A DNA stretch of 13,163 bases, taken from positions 1 through 13,163 of the forward strand of contig JARDZO010000150.1 of NCBI GenBank assembly GCA_029240815.1, read 5' to 3'. Source of the stretch: Brevibacillus sp. GTDB lineage: Bacteria; Bacillota; Bacilli; Brevibacillales; Brevibacillaceae. Both the position numbers and the translations under genes were made by a program. The notes beneath the pieces are model-generated. The model ran no database searches, was not told the origin of the DNA, and saw only the letters and a list, made by a program, of their open reading frames with translations. Positions 1 to 6,058 of the stretch are shown piece after piece (position 1 is the first letter of the stretch; each line of letters starts with the position of its first letter).

Positions 1-1005
1 TGCCATCCGGTCGATCAAAACGTCCCCGGAGGTAAAGGTGAGAATTTCACCAAACGTGAAGAAGACCATCGCGATGATGAATACGAGCCACGAGTTGGCA
101 AAGGCGTAGCCGATATCGCCAATCACATACATGACGTTCCCCACGATAATCGCCGTGAGAGGCGTCTTTTTTTCTGCCCAGCTGGTCAATGGCAACTGCA
201 TCACCACGACCACAATCGCGTTGATACTCATCAGGATCGCGAACAATTCAGTCCCGTTGACTACCGTCATCTCGGCGAATTTGGCCAGCGTCGACGACAT
301 TTGCGAATAGCCGATCGCTCCCAGCATCCCTGCGATCATGTAAAAGCGGAATGCCTTGTCGTTCACCACGACGCTAAATGCACGACCGAACGATACAGCC
401 TCTTTCTTTTGCCCTTCGATTGTTTTGATGCCAAACTTGTTCAGCAAGCCCTGCAAGCTGATCACATAAATAAGGTAGATGATAGCGGTGATCATGAAAG
501 GCAGTGCGACCGAAGTCTTCGCCAGCACCGCACCTGCGATCGGCCCTACCGCTACCCCTACATTGATGGCTGTGTAACGAAGGCTGAAGACTCGAAAACG
601 TTTTTCAGGCTCCGTTACGTCAGCCATTAAGGCTTGGGAAACTGGTTCGTAAAACGATCGACAGAGCCCACCAACGATATTCAGCATCAGCAGCATCATA
701 GGATTTTTACTAAGCGCAAATCCTACAAATACGAGTGTCCATACATAAAGGGCTCCCAGCATCACCCTTCTGCGTCCAATTCGGTCGGACAGTGTCCCCG
801 CAATAAATCCTCCCACTGTCCCCGCTAGTGGTCCTGCTCCAATAGTCAAACCAATTGTCGCCAAGTCCATATCCGTATTGTTGGACAGATATAAAAATAA
901 GAATGGCATGCTCATGGAACTAGCAGCCCTGACAAAAACAGTCCCAACCACTAACGACCAAACGATCGGATGAAACTCCCTCAACATCGACGTGACCCTA
1001 CCCAT
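1..1005 (-). CDS. MFS drug-type efflux transporter, C-terminus outside the window
   Basis: This is the N-terminal 335 codons of a major facilitator superfamily protein; the frame is still open at position 1, so the C-terminus is missing (family length is usually about 400-430). The start ATG at 1005-1003 follows AGGAG ten bases upstream. Translation shows alternating hydrophobic helices. The loop between helices 2 and 3 carries the MFS motif A (GTLSDRIGRRR, about residues 69-79). A long basic loop near residues 193-205 is where the central cytoplasmic loop of a 12-helix carrier is expected. The family exports drugs or metabolites by proton antiport across the cell membrane, but the substrate cannot be read from sequence. 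It resembles Bacillus multidrug MFS proteins. It has its own promoter overlapping a palindrome (1063-1103), which suggests control by a TetR- or MarR-type repressor. No regulator gene is visible in this window. Confidence 0.9.
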   Translation of the reverse strand, partial: MGRVTSMLREFHPIVWSLVVGTVFVRAASSMSMPFLFLYLSNNTDMDLATIGLTIGAGPLAGTVGGFIAGTLSDRIGRRRVMLGALYVWTLVFVGFALSKNPMMLLMLNIVGGLCRSFYEPVSQALMADVTEPEKRFRVFSLRYTAINVGVAVGPIAGAVLAKTSVALPFMITAIIYLIYVISLQGLLNKFGIKTIEGQKKEAVSFGRAFSVVVNDKAFRFYMIAGMLGAIGYSQMSSTLAKFAEMTVVNGTELFAILMSINAIVVVVMQLPLTSWAEKKTPLTAIIVGNVMYVIGDIGYAFANSWLVFIIAMVFFTFGEILTFTSGDVLIDRMA

Positions 1006-1026
1006 ATTTTTCTCTCTCCTCGGCAA

Positions 1027-1056
1027 CTGTTCTGCTCGTACCGTCTGCCAGAACAG
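1027..1056. repeat. Inverted repeat in the exporter leader
   Basis: CTGTTCTG (1027-1034) and CAGAACAG (1049-1056) are a perfect 8-base inverted repeat with a 14-base spacer. It lies between the promoter and the ribosome binding site of the MFS gene. It could be a second operator or a leader RNA hairpin just upstream of the AGGAG. Confidence 0.45.
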
Positions 1057-1062
1057 ACACTT

Positions 1063-1080
1063 TACAATGTACTCATTGTA
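1063..1080. promoter_or_regulatory. Perfect palindrome over the -10 box, likely repressor operator
   Basis: TACAATG (1063-1069) and CATTGTA (1074-1080) form a perfect 7-base inverted repeat with a 4-base centre. The right arm contains the -10 hexamer of the exporter promoter, so a bound protein would block RNA polymerase. Size and position fit a TetR- or MarR-family site; which family binds is inference. Confidence 0.55.
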
Positions 1081-1103
1081 GAGAGGAGGAACCGGTTCGT
1101 CAA
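1075..1103 (-). promoter_or_regulatory. Sigma-A-type promoter of the MFS exporter
   Basis: Read on the minus strand, TTGACG (1103-1098) is followed by a 17-base spacer and TACAAT (1080-1075). That is five of six consensus bases in each box with the ideal spacing, oriented toward the MFS start at 1005. It leaves a leader of roughly 60 bases. Confidence 0.75.
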
Positions 1104-1228
1104 TGAGCATTCAAAATTTTTGGATTATGAAAAATTTCTATTAGGTTTATCAGTTTTTCGATAGTACATAAAACCAGGAAATTCTCCCACGGCCTTTGGT
1201 TGGGGGTCAATCGGACTGTGGTGGAGGA

Positions 1229-1387
1229 GAGGAAAAAGGAGAAAACGCTCCAGCGATAGGGACACTGCTTGGATGATTGACTGTCCAGCTCCATTCCAAT
1301 AGCGAAACGGCGTCCAAAGTAGCCGGCTTGGGGGAGCTTCTCAGAGGTGGACGCTCAAGTGTGTTTCGCTTTTTCCCCTTTTTCCTC
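1229..1387. repeat. Nested inverted-repeat element of about 160 bp
   Basis: Three arm pairs nest inside one another: GAGGAAAAAGG (1229-1239) with CCTTTTTCCTC (1377-1387), AGCGAAAC (1301-1308) with GTTTCGCT (1363-1370), and GCGTCCA (1310-1316) with TGGACGC (1348-1354). All are perfect complements. An extra hairpin, GGACA (1260-1264) with TGTCC (1282-1286), fits inside the outer pair. The layout resembles a MITE-like intergenic repeat or a structured RNA gene. No flanking target duplication was evident. Confidence 0.5.
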
Positions 1388-1480
1388 GGCCAGCCTAGAC
1401 TATCCAACTATCCTTTTCGTGGGGGAATTCTAGGGAGTCTCTTTGAAAAAACGCTATATGGGGCAATGCCTACGATGAAC

Positions 1481-1858
1481 CGAAGCTTGCTTCTCTCTAT
1501 CCCGTAGCTATCGAGAAACGTCGAACAGACATATTGGACGACTTCGTTTTTTTCTTGTTTCACTTAGCGCCGTGCGATGCAAAATCGATTGGGAGAATAA
1601 GCTTTTTCCCGTTGAATGACCGCTAAAAAAGGTGGCTAGAAACCACAAAAGCTCGCAGGAGAAGCAGGTTTCCAGGCGGAGCGACTCCGGAACCTAGCTT
1701 AGCTGAACAACGAATTCACGGGAACCAGAAGCGGTACTCTGTGTTCACTTCGAAGCGGCTACTACTTTACCGCTTCCCCGTGAATTCGTTGTGGAGCGGA
1801 CAGTATATGTTCCTTTGCGGGGTGTAGGCTGGAGCGGAGATCGGAAACTTGCTTCTCC
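1481..1858. repeat. Three dispersed copies of a GGAGAAGCARGTTTCC-like motif
   Basis: GGAGAAGCAGGTTTCC occurs on plus at 1658-1673. The same 16-mer with one change occurs on minus at 1858-1843, and a shorter related copy (GAGAAGCAAGCTTCG) on minus at 1495-1481. The plus copy starts a hairpin in which GGTTTCC (1667-1673) faces GGAACC (1689-1694) around GGAG/CTCC. Three copies within 380 bases suggest a repeat family. Confidence 0.45.
1707..1792. repeat. Long palindromic stem-loop, 25 paired bases
   Basis: ACAACGAATTCACGGG (1707-1722) is perfectly complementary to 1777-1792. The stem continues after a 5-base bulge (1723-1727) with GAAGCGGTA (1728-1736) against TACCGCTTC (1768-1776), leaving a 31-base loop. 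No T-run follows on either strand, so it is not a typical terminator. It could be a mobile palindromic repeat or an RNA structure. Confidence 0.65.
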
Positions 1859-1884
1859 CCTCCACCGCTATGTGGATTACAAAG

Positions 1885-1908
1885 AAAAAACCGGGCTTTC
1901 ACCCGGTT
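1885..1908 (-). terminator. Rho-independent terminator of ytnP, possibly bidirectional
   Basis: AACCGGG (1889-1895) and CCCGGTT (1902-1908) form a 7-bp stem with a 6-base loop, starting five bases beyond the ytnP stop. The minus-strand transcript ends in six U from 1890-1885. On plus the stem is followed by CG and five T, so it could work both ways. Confidence 0.85.
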
Positions 1909-1913
1909 CGTTT

Positions 1914-2762
1914 TTACAGGTCAACATCAAGTTGATCAATGATTTCGCCCTTCTCATTCCATTGCACGACACGGTAGATCGCATCATGGTAAAACGTGAA
2001 CCATGCACCTTGCGCGATTCCGTCTTTGATCCACTGTTCTTTTGCGAAAATGGAGGTCATCGGGTAATCGTCGTACGCCATCACCCACAATGAGTTTTGA
2101 TGGGCATGTGTTGGCATGATGTCAGCGAGGTGTAGCACCAGCTTGCCTTCGCTCTCCATCCGCACGATTGCGTGTCCTTGACTATGCCCGCCTGTATGAT
2201 GGAGAGAGATCCCTGGCAATACCTCATGCTGATCCCCATACGTCTGAACTTGCTGTTCGATCGGGCGCCAGTTTTCCTCCCAATATGTATTCCGCGAACG
2301 GATGTTAGGCTCACGCATCTCGGCCCATTCCTGCTCCTGGACGTAAATCACAGCACAAGGAAATGTCGAGACGAGCTTGCCATCCCGCAAGCTCACCAGA
2401 CCATTGCAATGGTCGTAATGCATATGCGTCATGATGACGATATCGATATCTGCGGGAGTCAGTCCTTTTGCCGCCAAGGACTCGATCACTTGGGACTCTT
2501 CCTCTAATCCAAAGTTGCGTTTTTGCTTGTCCGTCAAACGACCGTTCCCCATACCTGCTTCGATGAGAATCCGCTTTCCATAGACTTCCACGAGAATGGG
2601 GTCTGCGCGCAGTGGAACTTGGTTGAGCCCATTGAACGGATATTTTCTGCTCCAAAGCGGCTTCGGCACCACACCGAACATCGCTCCACCGTCCAGCTGT
2701 GTGAGTCCGCCCTTTAACCATGTCAGTTGAAAGGCTCCTGCTTTCCATTCATTCAACTTCAT
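1914..2762 (-). CDS. ytnP: MBL-fold metallohydrolase, YtnP-type probable lactonase
   Basis: The 282-residue protein has the metallo-beta-lactamase fold metal ligands: HMHYDH (H113, H115, D117, H118), GGH (H193), LAD (D214) and FYHD (H259), a complete two-metal site. The N-terminal stretch LTWLKGGLTQLDGGAMFGVV and overall length match Bacillus YtnP closely from memory. YtnP is described as a probable quorum-quenching lactonase that hydrolyses N-acyl-homoserine or related lactones. The true substrate in this organism is not shown by the sequence. No signal peptide is seen, so it is probably cytoplasmic. The ATG at 2762 has AGGAGG seven bases upstream. The gene stands alone between two terminators, with a possible promoter at 2788-2816. 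Confidence 0.92.
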   Translation of the reverse strand: MKLNEWKAGAFQLTWLKGGLTQLDGGAMFGVVPKPLWSRKYPFNGLNQVPLRADPILVEVYGKRILIEAGMGNGRLTDKQKRNFGLEEESQVIESLAAKGLTPADIDIVIMTHMHYDHCNGLVSLRDGKLVSTFPCAVIYVQEQEWAEMREPNIRSRNTYWEENWRPIEQQVQTYGDQHEVLPGISLHHTGGHSQGHAIVRMESEGKLVLHLADIMPTHAHQNSLWVMAYDDYPMTSIFAKEQWIKDGIAQGAWFTFYHDAIYRVVQWNEKGEIIDQLDVDL

Positions 2763-2787
2763 AACCTTGCCTCCTACGTCTAACGAT

Positions 2788-2816
2788 CTTTTATCACTTC
2801 CCCGTGTTTACAGCAA
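2788..2816 (-). promoter_or_regulatory. Possible ytnP promoter
   Basis: TTGCTG (2816-2811), a 17-base spacer and TAAAAG (2793-2788) lie in the only 58 bases between the upstream terminator and ytnP. The matches are weak (three and four of six), but spacing and location fit. Confidence 0.35.
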
Positions 2817-2838
2817 AAAAGCACTCCGTTAAGAGTGC
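2815..2838 (-). terminator. Terminator of the 98-residue gene
   Basis: GCACTC (2821-2826) and GAGTGC (2833-2838) form a 6-bp stem with a 6-base loop, followed on minus by six T (2820-2815). It begins one base after the stop codon at 2840-2842. Confidence 0.85.
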
Positions 2839-2839
2839 C

Positions 2840-3136
2840 TTACTGCTTCACTGCCACACTTACGGTTCGTGTCGCCGGGGCTATTTCCAACAAGATCTCA
2901 CTGGAGACCGCTTGCACCGTCACATCGGAATCAGAGCGTCTATGGTTGAGTACGAGTTGGGCTACCTTTTCATTTTCACGATATACACTAATCAGCGTTT
3001 GCAGGGGGTTTGCACTACCGCCTGCGATCACTTTAAAGCCCGGGGCAACGGTTAACGTCCATCCTTCCACCTCTATTAACGGTGAAAGCGAGTACAAGAA
3101 GTGACGTTTTCCAAGCAATATGCCGTTATGATTCAT
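2840..3136 (-). CDS. Hypothetical protein, 98 residues, unrecognised
   Basis: I do not recognise this family. The frame is open from 3154 (TTG) to the stop at 2840; an in-frame TGA sits directly before that TTG. I choose ATG 3136 because it is the first ATG, though only a weak GGGGG eleven bases upstream could serve as ribosome binding site. A TTG start at 3154 would add six residues. The predicted protein is rich in alternating hydrophobic and polar residues (LTVAPGFKVIAGG, VTVQAVSSEILLEIAP), suggesting beta strands. It has no membrane segment or cysteines. A dedicated terminator directly after the stop argues that it is, or was, a real transcript. It could also be the surviving end of a decayed gene. 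Confidence 0.5.
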   Translation of the reverse strand: MNHNGILLGKRHFLYSLSPLIEVEGWTLTVAPGFKVIAGGSANPLQTLISVYRENEKVAQLVLNHRRSDSDVTVQAVSSEILLEIAPATRTVSVAVKQ

Positions 3137-3280
3137 CAAGGCGAGTGCCCCCAATCAAATGAATTTGAACAATATGCTATTATTTTGCAAGAATTTAAGT
3201 ACGATGAAAAGTCTTTCGACAAAACTTCTTAAAAGGTGACATCTGTATCCATCATACACTACGTTGCTTATTTTCGGAAT

Positions 3281-3303
3281 AAAAAAACATTGGTTGAGCA
3301 ATG
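3281..3303 (-). terminator. Probable fadH terminator
   Basis: CATTG (3288-3292) and CAATG (3299-3303) form a short 5-bp stem with a 6-base loop, followed on minus by seven T (3287-3281). It starts just beyond the fadH stop at 3306-3308. The stem is weak, but the T-run and position support it. Confidence 0.55.
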
Positions 3304-3305
3304 AA

Positions 3306-5309
3306 TCAGATAGCTCTCCCGACAGCAGCCCCTTCGTAAATCGCTCTTTTGGCATCTAGCTCCCCCGCTTCCTTGGCCCCTCCGATCAGATGGACTGGCA
3401 AGCGGCCTTGCAAGGCGTGGAACAAGCTGTCATTGGAAGTCGCACCCGCAGCGATGATGACGGTGTCTGCCTGCACCAGCTGCTCCACTTCCTGATTGCG
3501 GATGAGGACGCCCTCCCCTGTAATTTCCTTATAGTCAATCTGTGTCATCATCTCTACTCCATGACGTTTCAGATTGGCGAGCACAGCCCAACGTGTCGTT
3601 TTCCCCAGTCCTGTCCCTACATGTTTTCCGCGACGGAGCATATACACCTTTCTTCCGCTCTGTTGCAGGTGATGCACGGCTTTGGTATCGAGAATCCGGT
3701 ATTCCAGCAAATACTGAGCAGATTTGGGCGAAATGACCTGATCTTGCACAAGCAAATGAGACAAGTCACAAGCGATTCCTCCCGCGCCCACGATCGCTAC
3801 GCGGCGACCGACTTTTGCCTGCTTTTCGAATACACGGTCATAGCTGACGACATGCGGCAGATCCACCCCAGGGATCTCAGGACGACGCGGGATAACTCCA
3901 GTCGCTACGACGACTTCCTCAAAACCTTCATCGGCCAATGAATCTGCAGTCGCAGCCGTCTCCAGCCGGACCTCCACTCCCAATTTGTCCAGTTGCGCTC
4001 GGTAGTAGCGAAGTGTTTCATTGAACTCTTCTTTGCCCGGTACTTGACGAGCGTAGTTGAGCTGGCCTCCGATTTGATTTTGCTTTTCAAATATGACGAC
4101 CTGATGGCCTCGCTCTGCCAGCACGCGTGCCGCTTCCAGCCCAGCTGGCCCTGCTCCTACGACCGCCACCTTCTTGCTCACCTCAGTCCGGACTAGCGCC
4201 CATTCCTTCTCCCGGCCCACGACCGGATTGACCATACAGGAAGCGATCTTGCCATCAAAAATATGATCCAGGCAAGCTTGGTTACAGGCGATACATGTAT
4301 TCACCTCGTCGAACAGACCCTCTCGGCTTTTCCGGACGATTTGCGAATCAGCCAGCAGCGGACGAGCCATTGAGACCATATCGCTACGTCCTTCCTGGAT
4401 GATGGCTTCCGCCTGACGCAGATCATTGATCCGATTGCTGGCAATCACCGGGATTCTGACCGCTTCCTTTACCTGCTGCGCTACCCAGACGTAAGCACCT
4501 CGTGGCACCATCATTGCAATCGTAGGTACCTTCGACTCATGCCAGCCAATCCCCACATTGAGAGCGCTTACACCAGCCTGTTCAATCAACCCTGCGAATT
4601 GCAGCGTCTCCTCCATTGTCGTACTGTCGGGTACCAGATCCAGCCCCGACATGCGGAAGATCACCGGATAATCAGGACCGACAGCTGCTCTCACTCTTTT
4701 GGATACCTCAACGCCAAAACGTGCCCGTCGAGCAAAATCGCCGCCCCATTCATCTTCCCGCTTGTTGGTGACAGGGGACAAAAATTGATTAATCAGGTAA
4801 CCTTCTGATCCCATAATTTCAACTGCGTCAAAGTCTGCTTTTTGGGCACGAACTGCTCCATCCGCAAAGGATTGTATCGTCCTTTCGATATCCGCTGCAT
4901 TCATTTCACGCGGTCTGTGACGATTGATAGGAGCTTGCAGGGCAGAAGGAGCTACGGATTCAACCCCAGTCGCATCCTGATTGGTGTATCGTCCTGCATG
5001 AAAAAGTTGAAGGGCAATCTTTCCACCTGCCTCGTGAACGGCTGTTGTAATCACCCGGAGGGGCTCGATATGTTCATCCATATAGACGTTGCAGTACTGA
5101 TCTCCCATTCCGCCTTCCTGGCAAACCGCTGCTCCACCTGTAACGATCAACCCAACTTCACCTCTCGCACGTTCCGCATAAAAGGCTGCCAGGCGTTCCA
5201 CCCCATCCTCCAGCTTTTCAAAGCCTACGTGCATCGAGCCCATCATTACGCGATTCCGCAGCGTCATCGATCCGATCTGAATCGGTTCCAATACGTTGGA
5301 TATTCCCAT
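3306..5309 (-). CDS. fadH: 2,4-dienoyl-CoA reductase (NADPH), FadH-type iron-sulfur flavoprotein
   Basis: The 667-residue length and domain order match E. coli FadH (about 672). An N-terminal old-yellow-enzyme TIM barrel (about 1-330) binds FMN. A 4Fe-4S site has C339, C342, C346 and C358 (C-x2-C-x3-C-x11-C). An FAD Rossmann motif follows (VAVVGAGPAG, 381-390), then an NADPH motif (VAIVGAGGIACD, 504-515). Catalytic Tyr (GSEGY, Y171) and His (GIGWHE, H257) equivalents are present. The enzyme reduces 2,4-dienoyl-CoA during beta-oxidation of unsaturated fatty acids in the cytoplasm, passing electrons from NADPH through FAD and the cluster to FMN. The ATG at 5309 has AGGAGGGG seven bases upstream. 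The leader carries a short upstream ORF and a FadR-like site. Related OYE-type reductases with other substrates are the main alternative. Confidence 0.9.
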   Translation of the reverse strand: MGISNVLEPIQIGSMTLRNRVMMGSMHVGFEKLEDGVERLAAFYAERARGEVGLIVTGGAAVCQEGGMGDQYCNVYMDEHIEPLRVITTAVHEAGGKIALQLFHAGRYTNQDATGVESVAPSALQAPINRHRPREMNAADIERTIQSFADGAVRAQKADFDAVEIMGSEGYLINQFLSPVTNKREDEWGGDFARRARFGVEVSKRVRAAVGPDYPVIFRMSGLDLVPDSTTMEETLQFAGLIEQAGVSALNVGIGWHESKVPTIAMMVPRGAYVWVAQQVKEAVRIPVIASNRINDLRQAEAIIQEGRSDMVSMARPLLADSQIVRKSREGLFDEVNTCIACNQACLDHIFDGKIASCMVNPVVGREKEWALVRTEVSKKVAVVGAGPAGLEAARVLAERGHQVVIFEKQNQIGGQLNYARQVPGKEEFNETLRYYRAQLDKLGVEVRLETAATADSLADEGFEEVVVATGVIPRRPEIPGVDLPHVVSYDRVFEKQAKVGRRVAIVGAGGIACDLSHLLVQDQVISPKSAQYLLEYRILDTKAVHHLQQSGRKVYMLRRGKHVGTGLGKTTRWAVLANLKRHGVEMMTQIDYKEITGEGVLIRNQEVEQLVQADTVIIAAGATSNDSLFHALQGRLPVHLIGGAKEAGELDAKRAIYEGAAVGRAI

Positions 5310-5322
5310 GCCCTTTCCCCTC

Positions 5323-5364
5323 CTACTGATTTACGAGTGAACATTCATTCATTTCGTAATGCAT
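5323..5364 (-). CDS. Candidate 13-residue leader peptide upstream of fadH
   Basis: An ATG at 5364 follows a consensus AGGAGG (minus, within 5371-5378) with eight bases between. It opens a 13-codon frame encoding MHYEMNECSLVNQ, ending in TAG at 5325-5323. That TAG is the first part of the fadH ribosome binding site (TAGGAGGGG), so a ribosome ending here would stop on the fadH initiation region. The frame is offset from fadH, so it is not an N-terminal extension. Coupling or attenuation is inference, because short ORFs can arise by chance; the strong ribosome binding site is the main argument. Confidence 0.45.
   Translation of the reverse strand: MHYEMNECSLVNQ
5334..5351. promoter_or_regulatory. 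FadR-like operator in the fadH leader
   Basis: On minus, TGAATGA ATGT TCACTCG matches the Bacillus FadR (TetR-family, acyl-CoA responsive) consensus as I recall it, TGAATGA-4 bases-TCATTCA, at 12 of 14 arm positions with the right spacing. FadR represses beta-oxidation genes in Bacillus, which fits fadH. The site lies inside the short upstream ORF. Confidence 0.45.
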
Positions 5365-5413
5365 TCTCTTCTCCTCCTAAAAAATCCTCCCCCTCTATTT
5401 CAACATTACGAAA
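5352..5413. repeat. Separated inverted repeat in the fadH leader
   Basis: TTTCGTAATG (5352-5361) and CATTACGAAA (5404-5413) are perfect 10-base inverted arms 42 bases apart. They flank the ribosome binding site of the short upstream ORF. They may be two binding sites for one dimeric protein, or the arms of an RNA stem. Confidence 0.5.
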
Positions 5414-5441
5414 ATTCATTTTCCAAGATGCTGATTATCAT

Positions 5442-5470
5442 AAAAAACAGCTCGGGAATAAGACCCGAGC
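5442..5470 (-). terminator. Terminator of the 155-residue gene
   Basis: GCTCGGG (5450-5456) and CCCGAGC (5464-5470) form a 7-bp stem with a 7-base loop. On minus it is followed by TG and six T (to 5442). It lies 30 bases beyond the stop at 5500. Confidence 0.88.
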
Positions 5471-5499
5471 CCTTCCTCATCCAAATCCCTGACTGGGAG

Positions 5500-5967
5500 T
5501 CAGGCCATTCGAACCAATTTTCCTAGATCAGCAGCAAATCGTTCCAGTGTGCTGGAAAAATGCTGCACCGCTTCCTCTGTAAGTGGCTGTTCCACAACAA
5601 AGTGGTAATCCAACGTCCGCGTTTCCTGAGCAGGCTTTTCTGGCTCGAGGAATCTCCTTTTTTCCGTCAGAGAAATTTCCGGTACCAGTCTTTTCGCCTG
5701 TTCCCAAAGGTGGCTTGTCTGCTCGGCGGACATATGCCCTCGATACTCCACCTCTACTTCCACTTCACAGCTGTTCTCTTCAGCCAATTCAAAAAGATGG
5801 ATAGTCGCTACAGGTTTACCGTCGTCTTCAACGTCTGAGAACGTGAGAATTACCTCCCGTATTTCTTCCTCCTCCACTAACGACTGATCCGAACGCAAGA
5901 TCACGTCGACAATCGTTCCATGCAGAGATAAGTGTTCATTTAAATGTTCCACCATAAATTGCAGCAC
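5500..5967 (-). CDS. Hypothetical acidic protein, 155 residues
   Basis: I do not recognise this family. The start is GTG at 5967, chosen because GGAGGAG lies nine bases upstream; the first ATG, four codons inside, would be 21 bases from that site. The protein is acidic, with glutamate-rich runs (VEEEEIREVI near residues 31-40, CEVEVEVEYRG near 67-77), alternating strand-like segments, and an amphipathic helix at the C-terminus (LTEEAVQHFSSTLERFAADL). There is no signal peptide or membrane segment, so it is probably cytoplasmic. A single cysteine is visible. It has its own terminator and follows the terminator of the next gene upstream, so it is probably a single-gene transcript. A TATACT box at 6012-6007 may be its -10, but no good -35 was found. 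Confidence 0.75.
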   Translation of the reverse strand: MLQFMVEHLNEHLSLHGTIVDVILRSDQSLVEEEEIREVILTFSDVEDDGKPVATIHLFELAEENSCEVEVEVEYRGHMSAEQTSHLWEQAKRLVPEISLTEKRRFLEPEKPAQETRTLDYHFVVEQPLTEEAVQHFSSTLERFAADLGKLVRMA

Positions 5968-6032
5968 GTCGTTTGGCTCCTCCCGTCTCTTTGTGGCTCT
6001 CTAAGCAGTATATCATGAGGGGGGAAGTCACG

Positions 6033-6058
6033 AAAAACCCCTTCACGAGGAAGGGGTT
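6033..6058 (-). terminator. Terminator overlapping the end of the 104-residue gene
   Basis: AACCCCTTC (6036-6044) and GAAGGGGTT (6050-6058) form a perfect 9-bp stem with a 5-base loop. On minus it runs into five T (6037-6033). The gene's stop codon (6045-6043) lies in the loop and distal arm, so the last codons encode the proximal arm. Confidence 0.9.

Larger units (their letters stand above)
1104..1884. other. Intergenic stretch, no convincing gene, rich in stem structures
   Basis: Open frames here (for example 76 codons at 1277-1507) lack a ribosome binding site and a recognisable protein, and they run through inverted repeats, so I do not call them. The stretch holds a nested inverted-repeat element (1229-1387), a long palindrome (1707-1792), and three copies of a GAGAAGC-containing motif (1481-1858). 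It also holds short hairpins such as GTGG/CCAC at 1632-1646. It reads as accumulated intergenic repeats or one or more structured RNAs, not coding DNA. Confidence 0.5.

Noticed and set aside
1277..1507. 76-codon plus-strand open frame in the intergenic stretch
   Set aside because: No ribosome binding site, unrecognisable low-complexity product, and it runs through the nested inverted repeat, so it is not a credible gene.
1525..1556. Possible plus-strand terminator ending in seven T
   Set aside because: The stem would be only four or five pairs (GTCG/CGAC) with a long loop, and no gene lies upstream on plus.
3155..3355. 66-codon minus-strand frame between fadH and the 98-residue gene
   Set aside because: It starts inside the fadH 3-prime end, has no ribosome binding site, and crosses the fadH terminator.
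4842..5492. 216-codon plus-strand frame
   Set aside because: Antisense to fadH and its leader, with no family resemblance; fadH is clearly the coding strand.
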